Origin: Rhea pennata
Taxonomy: Eukaryota; Chordata; Aves; Rheiformes; Rheidae
Assembly: GCF_028389875.1 (NCBI RefSeq)
Contig: NC_084671.1
Coordinates: 27,993,083-28,057,082, forward strand
DNA: 64,000 bases
Direction: 5' to 3'
How positions within the stretch are numbered: the first letter of the stretch is position 1; every line of letters begins with the position of its first letter. The position numbers were made by a program, and so were the translations under genes. Under the pieces are notes generated by a model, which made no database searches, was not told the DNA's origin, and was given only the letters and a program-made list of their open reading frames with translations. Below are positions 58,628 to 64,000 of the stretch, in pieces.

Positions 58628-61600
58628 CCTGTCCTGGCCCTCGTCAAAGCCTGTTCCTCGGGTCATTGATGGCAGGTTTGCTTGAGGAGCACCAGTGCCT
58701 TCGACAAGGGCTCTCAGGCTATCATGGCTGGCTGTTTTTTGCTGGCCCAAGGAGGCATATCTGCCTCAGGCACTGGTTAGCCAAGCTTTACATACTTAGG
58801 CTTTTCTGTCTTTCCAGCTCATTTCAGGTTCGTTGTTGCTCTTCTTTGTATTCCCTCCTTTTTATTGACATGTAGGGCTCCGCTAGTCAAAAATGGCTGG
58901 GTGGCTGGTTAGCTATAAAGTACCTGAACACACAGCTGGGCCTCTTGAAAACCTGCTCAGGGCACTGTAATATAAAAATAGCCTCCTGCTCCTCCTGCCC
59001 GTTATTCTCTCTGACGTCCCTTGACTCTGCTCTCAAAGGCAGGGACCATCTTTCAGCCACAAGTTTATTAGTGCAATAGCGGTGCTTGATTCGCATGAGC
59101 TCCTTTCCATGTGCTGTTGCTTTACAGTGCTTTCATCTGAAGACAGACAGCAGTCGCAGGCAACCAGCTCAGCACAGAGATTGGTAGCCCTGGGAGTTTT
59201 GTAGCCTGGTTTAAGAAGAGTCGTCTGAGCCAGTTATATGGATGGAGAAGTCAAACTACTCCTTCCTTCCTTTGAAAAAGAGATCATTGGTGTCAGGAGC
59301 GCTGCAAAACTCACAAGCTCTATGGACAGTTCAAAGGGGCAGCTCCATGCAAATGTCCTGGAGTGTGCGGAAATGAGGATACTCCCTTCGCGACGATGTG
59401 ATCAAGCCTGAGAGATGAAGCCTGCTGCCGCTCTAAAGGGGGGAAACCACAAACATCAGTGATTTAGGAACTTTAAAGTTAAGGCACTCACATATCTGAA
59501 ATCTGGGCTAATGAGTCCCATTACAAAAAAAAAAATGAAATGCTTTGTTTAGATATTTGCAAAGCAAAATATTCTGATTTTTATATCTGACTTCAAAATT
59601 TCAGCTTGACATTTACTTCCATGCAATTTAAATAATATATAGTTTAGGGAAAAAAAACACTGTTGAGTTGTTAATTTTTTCCATGGTTTTGGTGAGCCTG
59701 AGGTAATTCTTTGCCTGATTTCACTTTCATAGTTCACTCAGCGAACTAAGATATAAATTACACATGCAGATCTCCCACGGTGACCTCCTAAACTAACATG
59801 CAGCTAGAAAGTTGGCTTGTTTGTTTGATGGCTTTTCTTTTTCAGCTGCTTCTCAGTATTGAAAAAGGCAAACCATGCGCTTTTTCTGAAGACAGGTTTG
59901 GTCATCTCAGTGAAGTCCTCTGTGATCCCCCTTGAGGCCCCTGACACTTTGCCTAAATGTATGAGGAGATAACGCTTAGGATAGATAAATGGACTCCTTT
60001 GGCCCATTTTTCCTATCTCCTTTGCATCTTCCAGTTCAATCCCTATTCTCTACTCAGATAGGAAACAGCACCCAGATGTCATCCACTGCCTAGCCGAGAA
60101 GAGCTAGAAATTTGGAATAGTGCCCTTATTCATTGCTCCCGGAGAGCAACAAGTAGATGGGCCAAAAGAGACAAACGTTAATGTGAGTGATAAAAAACAA
60201 GACAATTCAATGATTGCTTTTCCCCAGTCAAATCTGGAAGGGTTTTCTCACCCAGAGCTGCCATGGGGTAAGAGGGTATCTGGAAGTGACCGGGAGGATC
60301 CTGGTTAGGATGAGGTGGCATGCAAAAAGCAGCCAACGGTCTTCAAAGTGGGTCTGCAGGAGTACAGAGGGAGGAAAGCTTTTCCTCTGCATACTTAGCA
60401 AAGGCAGGTCTGGGCAGTGAATTTGAGTAGATGATATTCAGGCAACTGGCAGAATGCATCGTTTAAAGCTGTGACTTATGTCTAGACTTAAGCAGTGCCT
60501 TTCATTTTAATTGTTTGCTGCAGGTTTTGTAAAGAGACCAAGGAAATTGTTCCCTTTTGAGAATGAGGCTCTGGGACTGTCTTACGGTTTCAGTGTCCTG
60601 GGGATTACAGGAGTTCAAATGGCTACCTGCAGAGTTTATCGACAAAGGATCCCGACAGGACTTTTCAGGACTGTTAGGTTGTGGATTTGCCACTGGCTGG
60701 ACTCCACAGTCCACCTTGGTGTAAGCTTTGTAGCAGATTTGAGGGACGGCTTCCTAATACGCTCGTGAATGCTTCTAGGTTAACAGCGTTGATACTCCTT
60801 TTTATTTCCTTCTCTTCTTGTGCATCATGTGTCTTAGTCTCTTTAGCAAAAAAGAAATCTGCTTCCCCCTGAAGGTTACTAGCATTCACCTGTGAGCAAA
60901 ACTTCTTCAGAAAGCCTCCAGCAGCAAACAGGGCTGCTTCTTCTGCACAAGGCTGGGGGCAGGGGGTCATGCTCCCACAGGTGTGGGGGGCTGTGTTACA
61001 GTAGTAGCCCCAGACCTTGAGTGGGATGGGGAATTTCCATGTCCCATGCCTATAAATGACAGTACGTCTGTACGTAGTACTCCTGGGACTACATTGTCCT
61101 CATTGAGCTCAGGGCTGAGAGAGAAGCCAAGCAAAGAAAGTGTAATCTGAGAGCACAGCTGGTGCTGGAAAGCCACATTTCCTGGGACCTGCAGAATTTT
61201 GTACCTCCTCCTTTCTCAATGCTCTCCAGTGATCTGTAGCTGTAGCAGGCAGAAAATGTCAAGCTGCAGCACCTTTGGAGCCTGGGAGGAGAGGCAGGGA
61301 GACAACAAATGCTTTAGTACACTTCCTGAGGAGTATCTGTCAACCTGATGGAGGGCCTGCACTTTGTAACTCATGCCTGCTGAAGTGAGCAAACTCCTGC
61401 TTGACTTTTGTGTTGTGGTTAGTAGTGTGGTCCCATCTAGTATGGGCAGCACTGTGCTCCAAAAACACTGTGCTTGTCCAGTACAGCAGCAGTTTATGGC
61501 AAAGTTACCCCCAAGTCCAGGGCCACCAAGGAAACAAATGAGACTGAGAAGAAGGAGGGACACAAGGGCAAGAGCTGGTAGTTGGTTAGGTAGGGTGGCC

Positions 61601-64000
61601 GCACAGAGGTCTGTTCCCCCATACTGACCACCCAGATCATCTTATCTAGTGGTCTTGTGTGGACATGGAACCAGAAGAATGATGGGGGAAGTAGATAGAA
61701 CACAGTAGCTCTCTTCTTCTCCCTTTGAGAGAAGCAATTGCTCGATAGCAGGACACGGGAGAAAGAATAAACCCACCACAGCCTCTAACTCGTTCAGGCT
61801 TCCACTGGTGAGTAACACTCCTTGCCAATGGCGTGACAGGCAGCCAGTGGATCCAAATCTGCGCAGACTCAATATTGATGTCAAGCCAATTTTATCAGCT
61901 GTGAGAGTGGTTTCTACATGACTGTGAGCTGGTAATTTTTTCAACTCCTTGTCACAGAAATCCAGCACCATTCAAATGTAATTTAAGTCCTGTTTCTACT
62001 AAACAGGAGTCCATATCTATCTCTAACCAACATTATCTCCAGCAGAAAGGCCTAAGACTAAAAGGATACAGAGATTCTACGAACTGCGTCACTGAAAAAA
62101 GTGGTCCTACTGTGATACCTTTGATTTGGCCCTAAGAAATCCCATCAAAAGATGTACCAAATTGCTGGCTCATAGACATACGGAAGTCATTTTATCCAGG
62201 CTTTAGGGGAGATGCAGTTTCCCCTCAGATGCAGTATCGTGTGAGTCTGTAAGTTAATTGTTATGTTTTGCAGATGAATACGACATCTTACCAATATTTT
62301 TGCCATTGGTGCGTACTTCGAGCTTCTTTTACTTGAAGGATACAGAACTAAGCAACATTATATCATTACACAGTTACCAAGGTAACTAGAGAGAAAGATA
62401 TAACTGGCTGGGGTTGCACACTTTGTGATCTCACTTCATTAGCTCATTTCCTTACATCAGCTTGCTTTTCTAGCTCCATTTCTCCCTTTGCCTTCAAGCC
62501 ATACAAGAACAGTGAATCTAAGTATCTTATGAGAAAGGTGATACTGCCCAGCTACTATTTCCAAAGAGGCAGAAAACACTGCTTGTGAACCCTTCCATGT
62601 TATAATTTCATTATGAACATTTCCTTGAAAGGGGAATGATGAGAGGAAGTTTGTCTTTAAGAAGACACGGGCAATACAGTTACTGCCCCTGCACCTTGGT
62701 GCAAAAGATTTTTTCTCCTACTTGGAACATCTCCATGTGTGGCATCTGAGCTGTGACATCCCTCCACCTCCCAAGCCTGCCATTAATTCATCCCCTGGGC
62801 TCATCGCTGAAACGCATGGACAAGACCACCCAAGGGCATGCTCAGTACTAATCAGCTAACTGACAACTCCCTTGTCTTTCTTGAGCTGTTTTCTGCTTCT
62901 CCAGTGGGACTGACCCACTTGTGACACCCCGCTGGGTGCAGATGGTACAGCATGATGTCTACCATCATTTCCATTCTGTTATAACCTCTCATTGTGTATT
63001 ACCATCTTCTATCTACTCTAAAGTTATTTCAGTAGGTGATGATCAAGTTATTTCAGCAGAATTGACAAAGCAAGAAGATCAGTCGCCTGTGCCCACCCAC
63101 CTCGTCACAAACGCTTCTGTCTTTCTCCCCTGTCACCTACCACAACACCCGCTAGACTGCACCCACTCCCTCCTCCATCCCCTAACGGTCAGGTAAGAGG
63201 CAGAAAGCACCACGGCTGGACCTGAGCTAATGCTGTTGTGCTGATGGGCTAACGGTAGACAGCTGCTGAGGTCATGCTGCAGCTTGAAAGACCTTTTGGG
63301 ATCTTTCTTTTCTCTCCTCTCATCCTCCTTTTTTTTATTTATGTCACAAAATTTATTATTATTGTCACTTCTGGCCTCCCACCCCACTCAAGGAGCTAGA
63401 TGCCAGGTGAAGCCGGCCGTAAGGCTGTCTCCTGCCTGCATTTTTATTATATCGTGCCTAATAACCTCAGTGAATTTGAAAGCTTGAAAAATGAACTTAT
63501 ATATGGTATTATGCAGTATTTTTCTTCACAGACTTTCAAATCTCTTCTACAAGTGAGTGTCTCTTTGCTTATTGCCCCCCCCTAAAAAACACAGTGGCTT
63601 GTGCAGAGCAGGACTGAAGCTTAGGTTTCCCCATTCCCACTCCAGCGGCCTCTCTGCTGACTTACTCTGTTAACTCACAAACAATCTTATTTACATCACA
63701 GCTAATACCAGCGCCAAAGGAAAATCAAAGTGGGAGTAGAACTGCCATTCTGAAGAGCACTGCATAAAGGGGCAGTGAATGAAGCTGCTTCCTACAAGTA
63801 ACATTTAATAAGCATCCAGGTAATTGAAATGCAATATATAAAAAACACATTCAGGAACTTACAGCTGGAGGGTCAAGTGCTTCTAATGGTTTGGAAGCAG
63901 GGTCCTTCACTGGATTTTCTAAAGCATTTGCAAGGCAAAGTGTTAAAACAAATTGATTTGTGATTAAATCAGTTCTTGAACATGTTCAGTATAAACTCAA

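Larger units (their letters stand above)
46361..64000. other. Gene-poor intergenic region beyond CLDN18
   Basis: I see no coding exon or RNA gene. In human the next gene on this side is SOX14, a single-exon gene; no HMG-box frame appears here. The DNA is AT-rich, with long poly(A)/poly(T) tracts, the third TTTCACNGTGAAA palindrome, a 177-codon orphan frame (49923-50456) and a CR1 remnant. Long-range regulatory elements are possible but cannot be told by eye. Confidence 0.65.

Noticed and set aside
46361-64000. SOX14, the next gene beyond CLDN18 in human.
   Set aside because: No HMG-box open frame is present on either strand; it should lie farther out.
1-64000. CRISPR arrays, operons, phage or bacterial mobile systems, and endogenous viral genes.
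   Set aside because: The window is clearly vertebrate nuclear DNA; no direct-repeat array, bacterial gene structure or recognisable viral reading frame was seen.

Overview
The window is vertebrate nuclear DNA with intron-rich genes, isolated CpG patches, long homopolymer and AT tracts, and few interspersed repeats. It looks avian, and probably passerine. The main reason is a short element at 34230-34367 that joins a tRNA-Ile-like head to a CR1-type tail, the structure I recall for the passerine family TguSINE1. A degraded CR1 3' end lies near 55.2 kb. Two genes, both adjacent at human 3q22.3, are readable exon by exon and converge tail to tail.

Region 1 (1-4481) lies upstream of DZIP1L. It holds a GC-rich stretch at about 600-1130 with a strong orphan splice donor and a G-quadruplex-type run. 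The CpG-rich DZIP1L promoter and non-coding first exon end at 4481.

Region 2 (5570-17541, + strand) is DZIP1L, a ciliary transition-zone and basal-body zinc-finger coiled-coil protein. Fifteen coding exons join in phase to a 768-residue protein, against 767 in human from memory. Its C2H2 finger and terminal tryptophan are intact.

Region 3 (17542-25026) is the gap between the two 3' ends. It holds a long AT microsatellite, homopolymers and one CpG patch, and no gene I can support.

Region 4 (25027-45572, - strand) is CLDN18. One shared body (exons 2-5) follows two alternative first exons, a proximal lung-type exon (35738-35957) and a distal gastric-type exon (45353-45572), so either promoter gives a 259-residue tight-junction claudin. 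Each first exon has plausible matched upstream elements: CRE-like and TATA-like for gastric, and NKX2-1-, GATA- and FOX-like for lung. A rare palindrome, TTTCACNGTGAAA, occurs three times in and near this locus.

Region 5 (45.7-64 kb) is intergenic, AT-rich and gene-poor, with simple repeats, two unexplained long ORFs and the CR1 remnant. I found no previously undescribed system. The best leads are the regulatory layout of CLDN18, its shortened second extracellular loop, and a possible upstream start of DZIP1L split across a splice junction. All coordinates, joins and motif calls come from reading the sequence by eye, and human comparisons are from memory.
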